Shown: positions 22,586-31,918 of the stretch, piece after piece
How the letters are laid out: each line of letters starts with the position of its first letter
How positions within the stretch are numbered: position 1 is the first letter of the stretch
Assembly (NCBI GenBank): GCA_016189905.1
Contig: JACPRP010000029.1
Span: 1 to 51,842 of the forward strand
From: Chloroflexota bacterium
Lineage (GTDB): Bacteria; Chloroflexota; UBA6077; FW602-bin22; JACPRP01
Direction of reading: 5' to 3'
DNA length: 51,842 nucleotides
Translations under genes and position numbers: made by a program
The notes under the pieces: generated by a model
Databases searched by the model: none
What the model saw: the letters and a program-made list of their open reading frames with translations, nothing else
Told to the model about the DNA's origin: nothing

Positions 22586-25111
22586 ATGAATGGTCAATCT
22601 CGTCGTTTGATTGCAAGATTCTTATTCATCGTGGCCGCCGTCGCATTGCTTCTGCCTGGCGCTGGCTGCGTCGCAATGGCCGACATCGCGAACATCAAGG
22701 ACGGAGCAACCGATCCGGCGGGCCCATTGGGGGGAACGCGCGTTGTAGGTCAGACTTTCGTGTCTCACCAGGCAGGATTGAGCGCCGTGCAAGTGCTACC
22801 GATAATTGGCGATGCCGCTCCACTGCCACATAACGAAATCCTGACACTCCATTTGCGAACGAGTCCAGATGACGTTGGCCCGGACCTTCGCTCAGTTGGG
22901 GTGAGAGTGGCCGATTTGAGACACAACGTTCCCCAGCGATTTGAGTTCCCACCGATCTTCGATTCGAAGGACAAGTCATTCTATTTCTTTCTGGAGATAA
23001 AAGGAATATCGACGGACGGCGGGGCTTCAGTTTGGAGCTCCGAGAAAGACACTTATCCTTATGGCTCGATGTACCTCGATGGGCACCAGACGACTGGAGA
23101 CCTCACTTTCCGCACTTTTTACGTGTACGACGCAGCAACGATGGCCGGGGATTTGGCCAGAGGCGTCACCGGGAATTGGGGAGCCATTTTGTTGGCCATT
23201 GTCGTCTTGCTGATGCCCGGCTATATTCTGCATTTTCTGTATCCCAGAAGGTCCCGGCTCGATCCCGTCGAGGTTCTGGCGCTATCGGTCGGGCTGAGCA
23301 TTGCCGTGCTGGGAGCCGTAGCATTGTTTGCAAAGCTGATGGGGATCAAGCTAGACGAGACGAACGTACGAGTGGCGGCTGTTATGCTCGGTACTGTCGC
23401 AACCGTCTTGCTGCTGAAAGGCATGATCGGTCGCTCGTTGCGACAAGTTGGAGCTTCGGAGCGATCAAGCCCAATGCTGAGCGGAACGTCTGCCGCAGCA
23501 TCGGATGGGATAGAAGCCTGGCCTTACAAAGAGAAGCTGTTGTTCTATATATGTATGGCCTTAGTTCTGCTAGTCTCGGCAGCCATACGCTTTGTGCACG
23601 TTCGAGACGCGACGGTGCCGATGTGGGTAGACTCCCCGCAGCACGCGGAGATCGTGCAACTCATCGTCGGGAACGGTGGTTTGCCAGATTCCTATCGGCC
23701 ATTTGCCGAGGTGGAGCCCTTCTCGTACCATTTTGGTTTTCACGTTCTGGTGGCGTTGTTCCACTGGCTATCGGGGATGGATGTCCCCGGGTCGATGCTG
23801 GTGATCGGGCAGGCGCTCAGTGTGCTGATACCTCTTTCGGTATACATGTTCGCCGTAAAGCTGTCGAGAAGCCGGCTCGTGGCCCTAGTCAGTGCAACGG
23901 TTGTCGGACTGATTTCCGTTATGCCTGCCTACTATGTGAGCTGGGGCAGATATACGCAGCTCACGGGGATGGTCTTGCTGCCCATCGCCGTCGCGCTAAC
24001 TATGGAGGCGCTTTCTACCCCGAGGTCAGTGCCTCCACTCCGGCCGCTACTTCTCGCTGCAATTGCTGTTGGCGGCTTGATTATCGCCCACCCACGAGTC
24101 ATGGTGTTCTACCTGTGCTTTCTGCTGGCCTTTACGGGACAACGAATCGTGACTTCCAGACACAGTTGGCAAAGTGTTGCACAAAGCGTCAGCGGCACGG
24201 CGATCCTGGGGGGTGCTGGAGCAGCGATTGTCCTACCGTGGATATGGACTATACTTCGCTCTATCGTCCTCAGAACCTGGCAGGGTGCATCCCAAGCAAC
24301 TGCGGCAGACAATCCATTTCCCTTCGCATTCATAACTGCCTCGAACGATCGCGCGTTGATCGCGACAGCGGTTGGGGGACTCGCCCTCGGGTTGATAATG
24401 AGGCGCAAAGGAGCCTTACTGCTAGCTGTTTGGACGGGGCTCATGCTGCTAAGCGCAAACCTCGAGATGATCGGTCTCCGGGGATCGACAATGGTCAGCA
24501 ATGGAGCCGTCGCTATCGCCCTTTTCCTGCCGATCTCCCTGCTTGTTGGCTACCTTATCTCGGGCACGGCTGACCATCTCGGGGGAGTACGATGGCCCTT
24601 CGCCATCAAATTAGCAGCAGCCGTCGCGCTGATTGCCGTGGGGTTATATGGGGCAAGAGGTCTGCTAGGGATCCTCAACCCGGGAACTTACCTCTTTTTT
24701 GCGGAAGATCGCAGAGCGATGGATTGGATAGCTCGTAACACGCCGACTGACGCCAAGCTCCTCATCAATTCTAGTTTCTGGCAATACGGCATGTACGTCG
24801 GGTCTGATGGTGGCTATTGGATACCGGCTCTGACCGGACGACGAACGACGGTGCCAACGTTGCTCTATGCTCTGGGGAAACCCAGCTATCTGAGAAATAC
24901 GAGCTCACGAATTGCCGAGGCTGAAGCGCTGGCTTCGTCGGACAGGAGAGAGGATCTGCGCCGGTACATCGAAGACAATGGCGTAACGTACGTGTACATC
25001 GGCTATCGCGGCGGCGTTATGGATCCGAACCTGTTTCTGGACACGCGAGGCTATCGTGAAGTCTACAGGAAGGACGGGGTTTGGATCTTTAAGGTTGTCC
25101 AAGCTGAATGA
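22586..25111 (+). CDS. Large polytopic membrane protein, possible GT-C-type glycosyltransferase
   Basis: AAGGA six bases upstream of ATG 22586 gives an 841-residue protein. An N-terminal signal-like segment and a soluble beta-rich domain (about 35-195) precede about a dozen hydrophobic segments (200-700) and a C-terminal soluble part with MDWIARNTPTDAKLLINSSFW. That last motif, D-W-I/L-x-x-N-T-P-x-(D/G)-A, is typical of the extracytoplasmic end of lipid-linked-sugar (GT-C) transferases. No acidic catalytic pair could be pinned with certainty (WVDSPQHAEIV is a candidate loop). Inference: it uses a polyprenyl-linked sugar outside the membrane. Confidence 0.6.
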   Translation: MNGQSRRLIARFLFIVAAVALLLPGAGCVAMADIANIKDGATDPAGPLGGTRVVGQTFVSHQAGLSAVQVLPIIGDAAPLPHNEILTLHLRTSPDDVGPDLRSVGVRVADLRHNVPQRFEFPPIFDSKDKSFYFFLEIKGISTDGGASVWSSEKDTYPYGSMYLDGHQTTGDLTFRTFYVYDAATMAGDLARGVTGNWGAILLAIVVLLMPGYILHFLYPRRSRLDPVEVLALSVGLSIAVLGAVALFAKLMGIKLDETNVRVAAVMLGTVATVLLLKGMIGRSLRQVGASERSSPMLSGTSAAASDGIEAWPYKEKLLFYICMALVLLVSAAIRFVHVRDATVPMWVDSPQHAEIVQLIVGNGGLPDSYRPFAEVEPFSYHFGFHVLVALFHWLSGMDVPGSMLVIGQALSVLIPLSVYMFAVKLSRSRLVALVSATVVGLISVMPAYYVSWGRYTQLTGMVLLPIAVALTMEALSTPRSVPPLRPLLLAAIAVGGLIIAHPRVMVFYLCFLLAFTGQRIVTSRHSWQSVAQSVSGTAILGGAGAAIVLPWIWTILRSIVLRTWQGASQATAADNPFPFAFITASNDRALIATAVGGLALGLIMRRKGALLLAVWTGLMLLSANLEMIGLRGSTMVSNGAVAIALFLPISLLVGYLISGTADHLGGVRWPFAIKLAAAVALIAVGLYGARGLLGILNPGTYLFFAEDRRAMDWIARNTPTDAKLLINSSFWQYGMYVGSDGGYWIPALTGRRTTVPTLLYALGKPSYLRNTSSRIAEAEALASSDRREDLRRYIEDNGVTYVYIGYRGGVMDPNLFLDTRGYREVYRKDGVWIFKVVQAE

Positions 25112-25117
25112 TCTAAC

Positions 25118-25825
25118 CTAGTGAGATTCTCCTGCGCAGGCCCTGGATATCTTTCCGGCCACTCGGGACGGGAAGTTTCTATTCTTCCCAGTGTATGCCC
25201 GGAACCGGACATCAAGACCACACGCCTTTGCAGCATACCCCAGTGCACGACACTCGTCCCCCAGGAACTCGTCAAACACAAAATGGTACTCAGCGAAATA
25301 GATGCTCAGTGCCGTCAACAGGTACAAGGTTGAAGAGAATAGATCCGCGTCAAAGTGCACGAACAGCTGCCTATCGCCAGATTCTACTGATTCGACCAGG
25401 TCGCAATTGCTCTCGATGAATCTAGGCAGGCTCCTATTGAACCAGCCGACCACGAATTTCACCCTGGGATCACCGATGTTGGGAGGAACGCCACCTGTTG
25501 AAAAGTGTCCCTTTTGAAAGGTGCTGGTCCAATCTTCCGGCAGACCTTCAAAACTATCGAAACCGAAGAACATCGAATCAGGATGGGTGTTCAGGTGCAC
25601 GAGCGTCCGCAGACTTTCTCCCCTCCAAACACCAAATTCGAGAATACAAACAGGCTGATCCTCGAATCCCGTGAAAAGTTCTCGCCAGAGTTCCTCCCTG
25701 CCTTCACACCTCTTTTTGGACATTACGCTAGAAAAACTATTTGAGAATATTGGATACGTCAGACATCTTTCAACAGCTCTCTGCGGCACATTGCACAGCA
25801 GCAGTTCTGCAATCCTCTTAAGCAC
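25118..25825 (-). CDS. TylF/macrocin-type O-methyltransferase family protein
   Basis: I prefer GTG 25825 (GGGGGG five bases upstream) to a TTG at 25840; the protein is then about 235 residues. CILEFGVWRGESLRTL, FFGFDSFEGLPEDW, and LFVHFDADLFSSTLYLL match the TylF class of SAM-dependent methyltransferases, including the metal-binding Asp in HFDADLFSST. This family methylates sugar hydroxyls or related acceptors. It is convergent with the large membrane gene (six-base gap). The 113 bases upstream (25826-25938) hold no gene. Confidence 0.8.
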   Translation of the reverse strand: MLKRIAELLLCNVPQRAVERCLTYPIFSNSFSSVMSKKRCEGREELWRELFTGFEDQPVCILEFGVWRGESLRTLVHLNTHPDSMFFGFDSFEGLPEDWTSTFQKGHFSTGGVPPNIGDPRVKFVVGWFNRSLPRFIESNCDLVESVESGDRQLFVHFDADLFSSTLYLLTALSIYFAEYHFVFDEFLGDECRALGYAAKACGLDVRFRAYTGKNRNFPSRVAGKISRACAGESH

Positions 25826-25938
25826 AGATGCCCCCCACAATTAGTTGAAGCCAGCAAGTAGAGTTGCCGCAGGCCCCTTCGTCCGGACAAATGACGGAGA
25901 ACAGGTCTCCAATTCGCGGGACCCTTCACACGACTGCT

Positions 25939-27435
25939 TCACCGAGCGCCTAACCTCCAGCGCGCCAGGGTTTCGCTGAGACCGAAATCGGCCGCTAAGA
26001 GCCTGAGAGCCGAAGAGAGGTAATATCGCACGAGGTGGCGGATATCACCACTGTCGCGATATGCGGCCCAGGCTGAGATACGCGCGCCTTGCAGACGAAC
26101 GCGCATCTGCTCCTTTATCGACAACCCTGGCAACTTCAAGACCTGGCTCAGCCACACGGCCCGCTGCCAGGCGTCCCAGTTTCCCTGGAGATAGCTTGGT
26201 ATCAAGTTATGTCGGTGCGCGATATCGTAGAGCTTGCTACCCGGGTACGGGGCCGTCTGCGACCACCCTATATAATCGATCAGGCCAGCAACCATCAGGT
26301 GCTTGGCAAAGCGGAGGGTTTTCTCGCTCTGGTCGGCATCCTCAAACATCAGCTCACCTGACTCCTCCCACACGTTGTTAAGCATAAAGAGGCCAAAAAC
26401 GTTGATGTTGTATTTCTTCAGTATCTTACAGGCTTCGAGGACATCGTCCAGGGTTATGTGTTTTCCGATGCCGTCAAGGGTGGCCTGGTTGCCACTTTCA
26501 ATACCGAGATAGACAAACCAGCAGCCGGCCTCTGCCATCGCCTTTGCCAGCTCGTCGGTAATGGGACGGGCGCGCACGCAGGCTTTCCAGACCACGCCGA
26601 GCTTTCTTCGCGCCACTTCGCGACAAATGTCGATGGAGGCGCCCAGGTTGGTGTTGAACTCATCGCCGTTGTCGAAGACCTCGCGAATCCCGAATTGTTG
26701 AACGAGGGCCTCCAGTTCATCGGCCACGCTCTGGGCGGAGCGGATTCGGTATCGTATGCCACCCGTCCTCCACACGGGATTAGCACAGAAGGAACAATGG
26801 AAAGGGCAGCCCCTCGACCAGAGAACGTTCGTCTGTGGCTTCTGGCGAAAAAAGGGCCAGCCCTGGTAATCGTGGATATCGATTAAGTCCCTGGCAGGCC
26901 ACGGCAACGAGTCGAGATCATGCACGTAAGCCCGGGGTGAGGTCTTGACGACACGCTCTCCCTGTCTGAAGGCGATGCCGGCGATCTTGGCCAGGGAGTC
27001 GGCCTCCAGCTTTCCCGTAGTGCGAAGAAGAGCGATAATTTCGTTCAGCGTGACCTCACCTTCGCCAATACCGACGACATCAGCGCCGGCGCGCTGCAAA
27101 GCCTCCTCAGGAAGCGCGGTCGCGTGAGGCCCCCCCACGACGATGCTAACCTGGGCAAGCTTGCTCCTGACTTCCTTGATGAGACGGTAGGCGCTCATGG
27201 CCTCCATAGTCGTGTAGGACAGGCAAAGGACATCCGGGGCAAAGGATACGATCCTGGATAACGTCTGGTGGTAGCTGGTAGTTGTGCCATCCACCAAATC
27301 AAGCTGAAGGTCGGGCTGGCTCTTCCGGAGGTAGGCGGCCAGGGATAGGATACCCAGAGGGATATTCGTGCCGAGGAGCATTTTGCCGTAGAGTGGTCTG
27401 CTATATTTCGGCACGTACACAAACTGAACCTTCAT
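25939..27435 (-). CDS. B12-binding-domain radical SAM protein
   Basis: A 498-residue enzyme with an N-terminal B12-binding-like Rossmann domain (about 1-140, with IVVGGPHATALPEEAL and VVGIGEGE) and a radical SAM domain with the [4Fe-4S] motif C210-P-F-H-C214-S-F-C217. Class B radical SAM enzymes of this layout methylate or rearrange unactivated carbons. The C-terminal extension (GLIDYIGWSQTAPYPGSKLY) is of the kind found in gene clusters for surface polysaccharides and hopanoids. It lies eight bases after a methyltransferase gene and within a glycosyltransferase run, so a sugar or lipid substrate is likely but unproven. Confidence 0.87.
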   Translation of the reverse strand: MKVQFVYVPKYSRPLYGKMLLGTNIPLGILSLAAYLRKSQPDLQLDLVDGTTTSYHQTLSRIVSFAPDVLCLSYTTMEAMSAYRLIKEVRSKLAQVSIVVGGPHATALPEEALQRAGADVVGIGEGEVTLNEIIALLRTTGKLEADSLAKIAGIAFRQGERVVKTSPRAYVHDLDSLPWPARDLIDIHDYQGWPFFRQKPQTNVLWSRGCPFHCSFCANPVWRTGGIRYRIRSAQSVADELEALVQQFGIREVFDNGDEFNTNLGASIDICREVARRKLGVVWKACVRARPITDELAKAMAEAGCWFVYLGIESGNQATLDGIGKHITLDDVLEACKILKKYNINVFGLFMLNNVWEESGELMFEDADQSEKTLRFAKHLMVAGLIDYIGWSQTAPYPGSKLYDIAHRHNLIPSYLQGNWDAWQRAVWLSQVLKLPGLSIKEQMRVRLQGARISAWAAYRDSGDIRHLVRYYLSSALRLLAADFGLSETLARWRLGAR

Positions 27436-27443
27436 TCTTCCGC

Positions 27444-28412
27444 TTATACCTCCATACGGGTGATCGTGCGTTTGCGCGCCGCGACCGTTATCTTCGAGCC
27501 CAGCTTAAGGGCGTCCAGCATATAAAAAAAGGGAAAGGCGAGTAATCTTGAGACGGGGGAACTGATGACCTGGAATACCAACTGGCAGATTTTCGCGGCG
27601 GCACCCGGGTGGGCAGCGGCCAGGAATTGCAGGCTAACCATAAAGGACTGGTGTCTTCCCGTAAGACAGCGCACCTCGACCACATCGAAGCCCGCCTGGC
27701 GCAGCAGCCTCGTGATGGTCTTACGAGAGAAAACGTACAGGTGCCTTGGCGAGTCCAGCCCGGCCCAACTACGACCGAACAGTCTGGACTCGGGTGAACC
27801 CAGATTGGGAACTGTGATCAATAGCAGCCCATCGTCGACGAGGATTCGACGACACTCACGCAGGGTCTCGAGGGGATCGTGCAGATGCTCGAGGACGTCC
27901 CAGAAAGTAATCACGTCCACACTCTCGGCATTGTAAGCCGCCGCGGCCAAATCACCGGCGAAAGCGTCGAGTCCCAGACAGTCAGAGCAATAGGCCGCTG
28001 CAGGAGCGTTGGGCTCGACCCCTGAAACCTTCCATCCCAGATATTCCCGCATCCCTCGCAGAAAGTGGCCTGTGCCACAGCCGACATCCACCAGTGCCCC
28101 CGAAGTTTTGTGGCGCAAAACAGCCCCGCATCTCTTTCTAAGACTGAGGAAAGTGTCCAGCTTTCGTAGCCGACCGCCTCCTTCTCGCCGTTCATAAGCC
28201 ACATAATCATCGGGATAGTAGCACGCAATCCCCTGCCTCGTAGGACGCGGGTTAAGATAGACCAATCCGCAGCCTCGGCATTTTACGAGAGTGAAGCGCC
28301 CCGGCAAGCCGTGCATCAAGTCGCCATTCTCGTGTAGTGGCATCGCCGTCGCCGAACCACAGACGGCGCAGACCACTGTCTCAAGCTCAACATCGGCTGT
28401 CAATGATATCAT
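27444..28412 (-). CDS. Class I SAM methyltransferase with N-terminal zinc-ribbon-like cysteines
   Basis: From ATG 28412 (an upstream TTG is possible) the protein has 322 residues. CAVCGS and CRGCGLVYLNPRPT form the N-terminal metal-binding-like module. SAM motif I is LVDVGCGTGHFLRGM, followed by DVITFWDVLEHLHDPLETL and DDGLLLITVPNLGS. It belongs to the same broad group as the protein at 21728 and is likely to act on a sugar or lipid-linked intermediate. It sits between a GT2 gene and the radical SAM gene on one transcript. Confidence 0.86.
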   Translation of the reverse strand: MISLTADVELETVVCAVCGSATAMPLHENGDLMHGLPGRFTLVKCRGCGLVYLNPRPTRQGIACYYPDDYVAYERREGGGRLRKLDTFLSLRKRCGAVLRHKTSGALVDVGCGTGHFLRGMREYLGWKVSGVEPNAPAAAYCSDCLGLDAFAGDLAAAAYNAESVDVITFWDVLEHLHDPLETLRECRRILVDDGLLLITVPNLGSPESRLFGRSWAGLDSPRHLYVFSRKTITRLLRQAGFDVVEVRCLTGRHQSFMVSLQFLAAAHPGAAAKICQLVFQVISSPVSRLLAFPFFYMLDALKLGSKITVAARKRTITRMEV

Positions 28413-28439
28413 AGTTAGCAACCTATCGTCATCAGACGA

Positions 28440-29318
28440 CTAACCTTTCGATCGCAGGCCGCTCATCAGCCCGGTTAAGTAATATCTCGAACCATCTGGT
28501 TGGCGGTGTGCAAGACTTCTCGTGACAGTCCAGAGAGTGCCGAACGCGAGGAAAGGCCAGGTGGTAATGGAGGCCATACCCCTAGCATACCTCCTATAAA
28601 AAATAGCCTTGCTCCTGGCGCGCAAGTAGACGCGTCGCGCCGCGTCACCTTCCGTGCTCGCCGAAATCTTGTGCCATACGCGCGCGGCAGGAACGAATTC
28701 AACAAGATAGCCCTTGGCTCGTGCCCGCAAGCAGAAATCCGTGTCCTCGTAGTACATGAAGAACATAGTGTCGAGAAGACCTATGTCACGAAACACACTT
28801 GCCTTAACCAGCATGGCACAACCGGAAACGACGTCAAGGGGGATTGTCATCGAAACAACGCCTCGGACGCTTTGATCGAAGTCGACTATAGCCGGCCAGT
28901 ACCAATGGCGCTTGCCGCCCATGAATGACACCTTGTCGCGATCGAGGTAAGACAGCACCGTCGGACCGACGATGCCGCACTCTTGATGGCTCGTGATCGC
29001 CTCCACAAGTAGACCCAGCGCCACGGAGTCGACGACCGCGTCATTGTTCAGGATCAGGACGTGTTCTGCGCCGCGAGCCAGCGCGTGCTCGATGCCCAAA
29101 TTCATCCCACCCGCAAAACCGAGATTGTGTCCCGTCTCCAGGACCGTGGCCTCGCGAAACCGCCCTCTCAGCAGATTTACCGAGCCGTCATCCGACCCGT
29201 TATCTACGACCACAATGTGACAGTTTCGATAGGAAGAGGCCATCACCGATTCGATGCACTCTGCCGTATCGTCGGGTCTTTTCCAGTTAAGTATGACAAC
29301 GTAGACCAATGGGTCCAT
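28440..29318 (-). CDS. GT2 glycosyltransferase (rhamnosyltransferase-like)
   Basis: I place the start at ATG 29318 (GGAG upstream); an earlier in-frame GTG at 29363 would overlap the previous gene. The protein is 292 residues. YVVILNWKRPDDTAECI, IVVVDNGSDDGS, NLGFAGGMNLGI, LILNNDAVVD and MYYEDTDFCLRARAKGY match the rhamnosyltransferase-like GT2 group, which includes galactofuranosyl and rhamnosyl transferases. A hydrophobic patch (ITTWPFLAFGTLWTV) lies near the C-terminus. It should add a sugar to a surface polymer. Confidence 0.87.
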   Translation of the reverse strand: MDPLVYVVILNWKRPDDTAECIESVMASSYRNCHIVVVDNGSDDGSVNLLRGRFREATVLETGHNLGFAGGMNLGIEHALARGAEHVLILNNDAVVDSVALGLLVEAITSHQECGIVGPTVLSYLDRDKVSFMGGKRHWYWPAIVDFDQSVRGVVSMTIPLDVVSGCAMLVKASVFRDIGLLDTMFFMYYEDTDFCLRARAKGYLVEFVPAARVWHKISASTEGDAARRVYLRARSKAIFYRRYARGMASITTWPFLAFGTLWTVTRSLAHRQPDGSRYYLTGLMSGLRSKG

Positions 29319-29337
29319 TTCGAAAGACTCCAACGCT

Positions 29338-30474
29338 TCAAAGAGATACATTCGCGCCGACACCTGTGTAGCTGTCGGACAGGGCGTTTGTTCGATACGG
29401 AATCCTCTCCACGATCCGATCCCACGAGTAGGTCTCCAGAAAGACGTCTGGCACCGCGATGCGACTAGGATATTTCAGCGCCGCCATAATAGCCGCAGCG
29501 AAATCATCCCATTCGTCGGCGATGGTTACGCCGAAGCCGACGACTTCCGGACGGAGACCCTCGGCGCCGACAGAAGTCGATATAACCGGGCGACCGCAGG
29601 CCAGGCTATCCAGTATCTTAACGCGCGTGCCGCCACCGATGAGCAGCGGGCAGATGGTCACATCGGCGGCATTGATGACATCCTCAACTCTATCCACGGC
29701 ACCGGTGAACACCACGTTTGAGCCTTTATCAACCGTGACGATCGATGGATTCCTGCCCACAATCAGAAACCGCACATTCGGAATGCGGGTCACCACCCGT
29801 GGCAGCAACTCTCTCAAGATAATGTCGACGGCCTGCCTGTTAGCCACATACTCTAGAGTACCGACGAAGAGAACCGTGGGACAGGGATCGAATCCGAACT
29901 GATCATAAGATGGCGTCCTGTCGGAAGGCGAGAAGACATCAGTGTCCGCACCATTCGGCACGATGACGAGCTTATCGGGCCGGGCACCGAGACGGAGAAG
30001 GAGATCTCGATCAACCTCTGACGTTGCGAGCACCAGATCCGCCCGACTAGAGGCCTCCCTTTCGTAGAGCCACAGCAAGGGCCACAGGGGGCTACGCATG
30101 CGCCTCCGCCGCAGGTACTCAACGTTGTGCGAGTTCAAGACGTATGGCACGCCGGTGATGGTTCTTAAGGCCATCGCGTGGAACGCTGGCCAGAGGAATT
30201 CGGCCTGCACCACATCCGGGCGCTCACGCTTGACGATACTCGCCGCGCGCGCGATAAACACCGGATCAAAAAACTGCCTGGCTCTACCAGGACTGCTAAT
30301 CTCGTAATACTTGATGGGCAACGTGCATCCCGTCGAGGTCCCTTGTCTGGGAGGCGGGCTCAGAAAAACGACATCGTGGAGCCTGGCGAGGTATTTCAAA
30401 AAGTGCCACGTGCGGCGCGGCTCGGGGTACACAGGACGAAAGACGTGGACCGGAGATATGATCGCAACTTTCAA
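29338..30474 (-). CDS. GT4 (group 1) glycosyltransferase
   Basis: A 378-residue GT-B enzyme. The N-terminal domain has MKVAIISPVHVFRPVYPEPRR, and the C-terminal one VLFVGTLEYVANRQAVD, RFLIVGRNPS and the donor-binding ADVTICPLLIGGGTRVKILDSLACGRPVI-type E/G loop. In the usual E-x7-E motif the first Glu is replaced here: the loop reads GGGTRVKILD. It follows a related GT4 gene after 30 bases. The donor sugar is unknown. Confidence 0.88.
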   Translation of the reverse strand: MKVAIISPVHVFRPVYPEPRRTWHFLKYLARLHDVVFLSPPPRQGTSTGCTLPIKYYEISSPGRARQFFDPVFIARAASIVKRERPDVVQAEFLWPAFHAMALRTITGVPYVLNSHNVEYLRRRRMRSPLWPLLWLYEREASSRADLVLATSEVDRDLLLRLGARPDKLVIVPNGADTDVFSPSDRTPSYDQFGFDPCPTVLFVGTLEYVANRQAVDIILRELLPRVVTRIPNVRFLIVGRNPSIVTVDKGSNVVFTGAVDRVEDVINAADVTICPLLIGGGTRVKILDSLACGRPVISTSVGAEGLRPEVVGFGVTIADEWDDFAAAIMAALKYPSRIAVPDVFLETYSWDRIVERIPYRTNALSDSYTGVGANVSL

Positions 30475-30504
30475 CTAGCAACTCCTCCCCGCTGTCGCAA
30501 CGTC

Positions 30505-31623
30505 CTATCGCGCCGCCGATGAGACCACAGACAGATCGTGGCAAAGCTTCTGAAACTCGGCGACGTAGCGGTTGGCGATGGACGGCCACGCGAACCGCTC
30601 AAGGGTGAACGCACGCGCCTCTGCTCCAAACCTAATACGGCGGTCGTCGTCTTCCAACAAGCCTAGAACGGCACTGATCAGGCCCTGGGTATCAGCAGGA
30701 TCGACCAGAAAGCCGTTTCTGGCATGCGTTACGGCGTCCGGGATACCATCCAGGCTGGTAGCGACCACGCAAAGGCCCGCTGAGCTGGCTTCGAGAGCTA
30801 CTATGCCGAAGCCCTCCACATCGCCCGGCACACTGACGTTAGGCATAACGAAGAGATCGGCAGCCGCATATATTGCGGGGAGATCGGCGTTCGCAACCTT
30901 GCCCAGCAACACCACTTGCTCCCCAAGCCCCCTCTCGCCAACGATCCTGCGTATTCTCTCCCTTTCAGGACCATCCCCCACGATCAGGTACCTCACATCG
31001 GGCTGTCTACGAAGGATCTCAGGAAGTGCCAGGTCCACGAAATGCGCAACACCCTTACGTTCGACGAGGCGTCCAACGGTGAGGATCAGCTTACCCCTGG
31101 CCAGATCTACACCAGCACGCCCACTGAACGCACGTATGGCCTCTGCCTTCCCGACGCGCACTCCTGGCTCGCGCACACCGATAGGAATGATCGTGCATCT
31201 GGCAGGGGACACACCGCGTTTCAGGCACTCTAATCTTGTTCTCTCACTGTTGCAGACCACGAGATCCAGCTTCTTGAGAAAGGGGATAACTAGGGTCTGA
31301 TACAGGTGGCTCGGGAAAGTGACGTCAAGGCCATGGGCGTTGGCGGTGACAGGCACGCCGAATAGCGCACGCAACACGACGCCGAGGGGCGCCAATAGAG
31401 AGTCGCCCAGGTGCACCACTTGCACTCTCTGACCGGAAAGCGAGAGCAATATGAAACTCGTCAGCGCGGCGTAGGGCAAGAAAACGGGCAGCCAGGCCTG
31501 AGACCGTCCCATGGCGATGATACGCATATCAAGTAAGCGCTTGAGTTCGCGACTAAGCTCATAGCTCAGCCGCTGCATGCCGCCAACGGACGGCGGGTGC
31601 TTGCGCGTTACATAAAGAATCAT
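30505..31623 (-). CDS. GT4 (group 1) glycosyltransferase
   Basis: A 372-residue GT-B enzyme of the WcaI/PimB-like group: VTRKHPPSVGGMQRLSYEL at the N-terminus, ANAHGLDVTFPS and CNSERTRLECLKRGV in the middle, and LTVGRLVERKGVAHFVDLA, YLIVGDGPERERI, and VPGDVEGFGIVALEASSAG (E-x7-E motif) in the donor half. It is the first gene of the minus-strand run down to 25118 and has a good promoter. Donor and acceptor are unknown. Confidence 0.9.
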   Translation of the reverse strand: MILYVTRKHPPSVGGMQRLSYELSRELKRLLDMRIIAMGRSQAWLPVFLPYAALTSFILLSLSGQRVQVVHLGDSLLAPLGVVLRALFGVPVTANAHGLDVTFPSHLYQTLVIPFLKKLDLVVCNSERTRLECLKRGVSPARCTIIPIGVREPGVRVGKAEAIRAFSGRAGVDLARGKLILTVGRLVERKGVAHFVDLALPEILRRQPDVRYLIVGDGPERERIRRIVGERGLGEQVVLLGKVANADLPAIYAAADLFVMPNVSVPGDVEGFGIVALEASSAGLCVVATSLDGIPDAVTHARNGFLVDPADTQGLISAVLGLLEDDDRRIRFGAEARAFTLERFAWPSIANRYVAEFQKLCHDLSVVSSAAR

Positions 31624-31650
31624 CGTGAACTGCCGTACGATTTAGCCACA

Positions 31651-31679
31651 ATTATAGCACAATGACTTGGGGCCAACAA
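31651..31679 (-). promoter_or_regulatory. Predicted promoter of the GT4/GT2/methyltransferase operon
   Basis: On the minus strand TTGTTG (31679-31674), 17-base spacer, perfect TATAAT (31656-31651), about 28 bases before the first GT4 start. Confidence 0.65.
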
Positions 31680-31754
31680 GCTAAGCTGGCGCCTCCAAAC
31701 CCCGTCTTTTCCAATGTTCTCCAAGATTGTTTGTGTAAGCGTTAGAAAGTACTA

Positions 31755-31783
31755 TTGACAAGCAAGCCAGGGGTGTGTAAGAT
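31755..31783 (+). promoter_or_regulatory. Predicted strong promoter of the secreted repeat protein
   Basis: Perfect TTGACA (31755-31760), 17-base spacer, TAAGAT (31778-31783). A leader of about 130 bases separates it from ATG 31919. Divergent from the promoter at 31651. Confidence 0.65.
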
Positions 31784-31918
31784 AGGCTTGATCCGTTGTC
31801 TAGCACTGGGATTACGGTTGCCATTCTAAGGCGGGGGAGCGCAGAGGAATGGCAGTTCCCCAGGGTGGGGTAGCTCCAGAGGCTTGTTGCCATAGCAATC
31901 AAACAAGGAGGATGTCGA

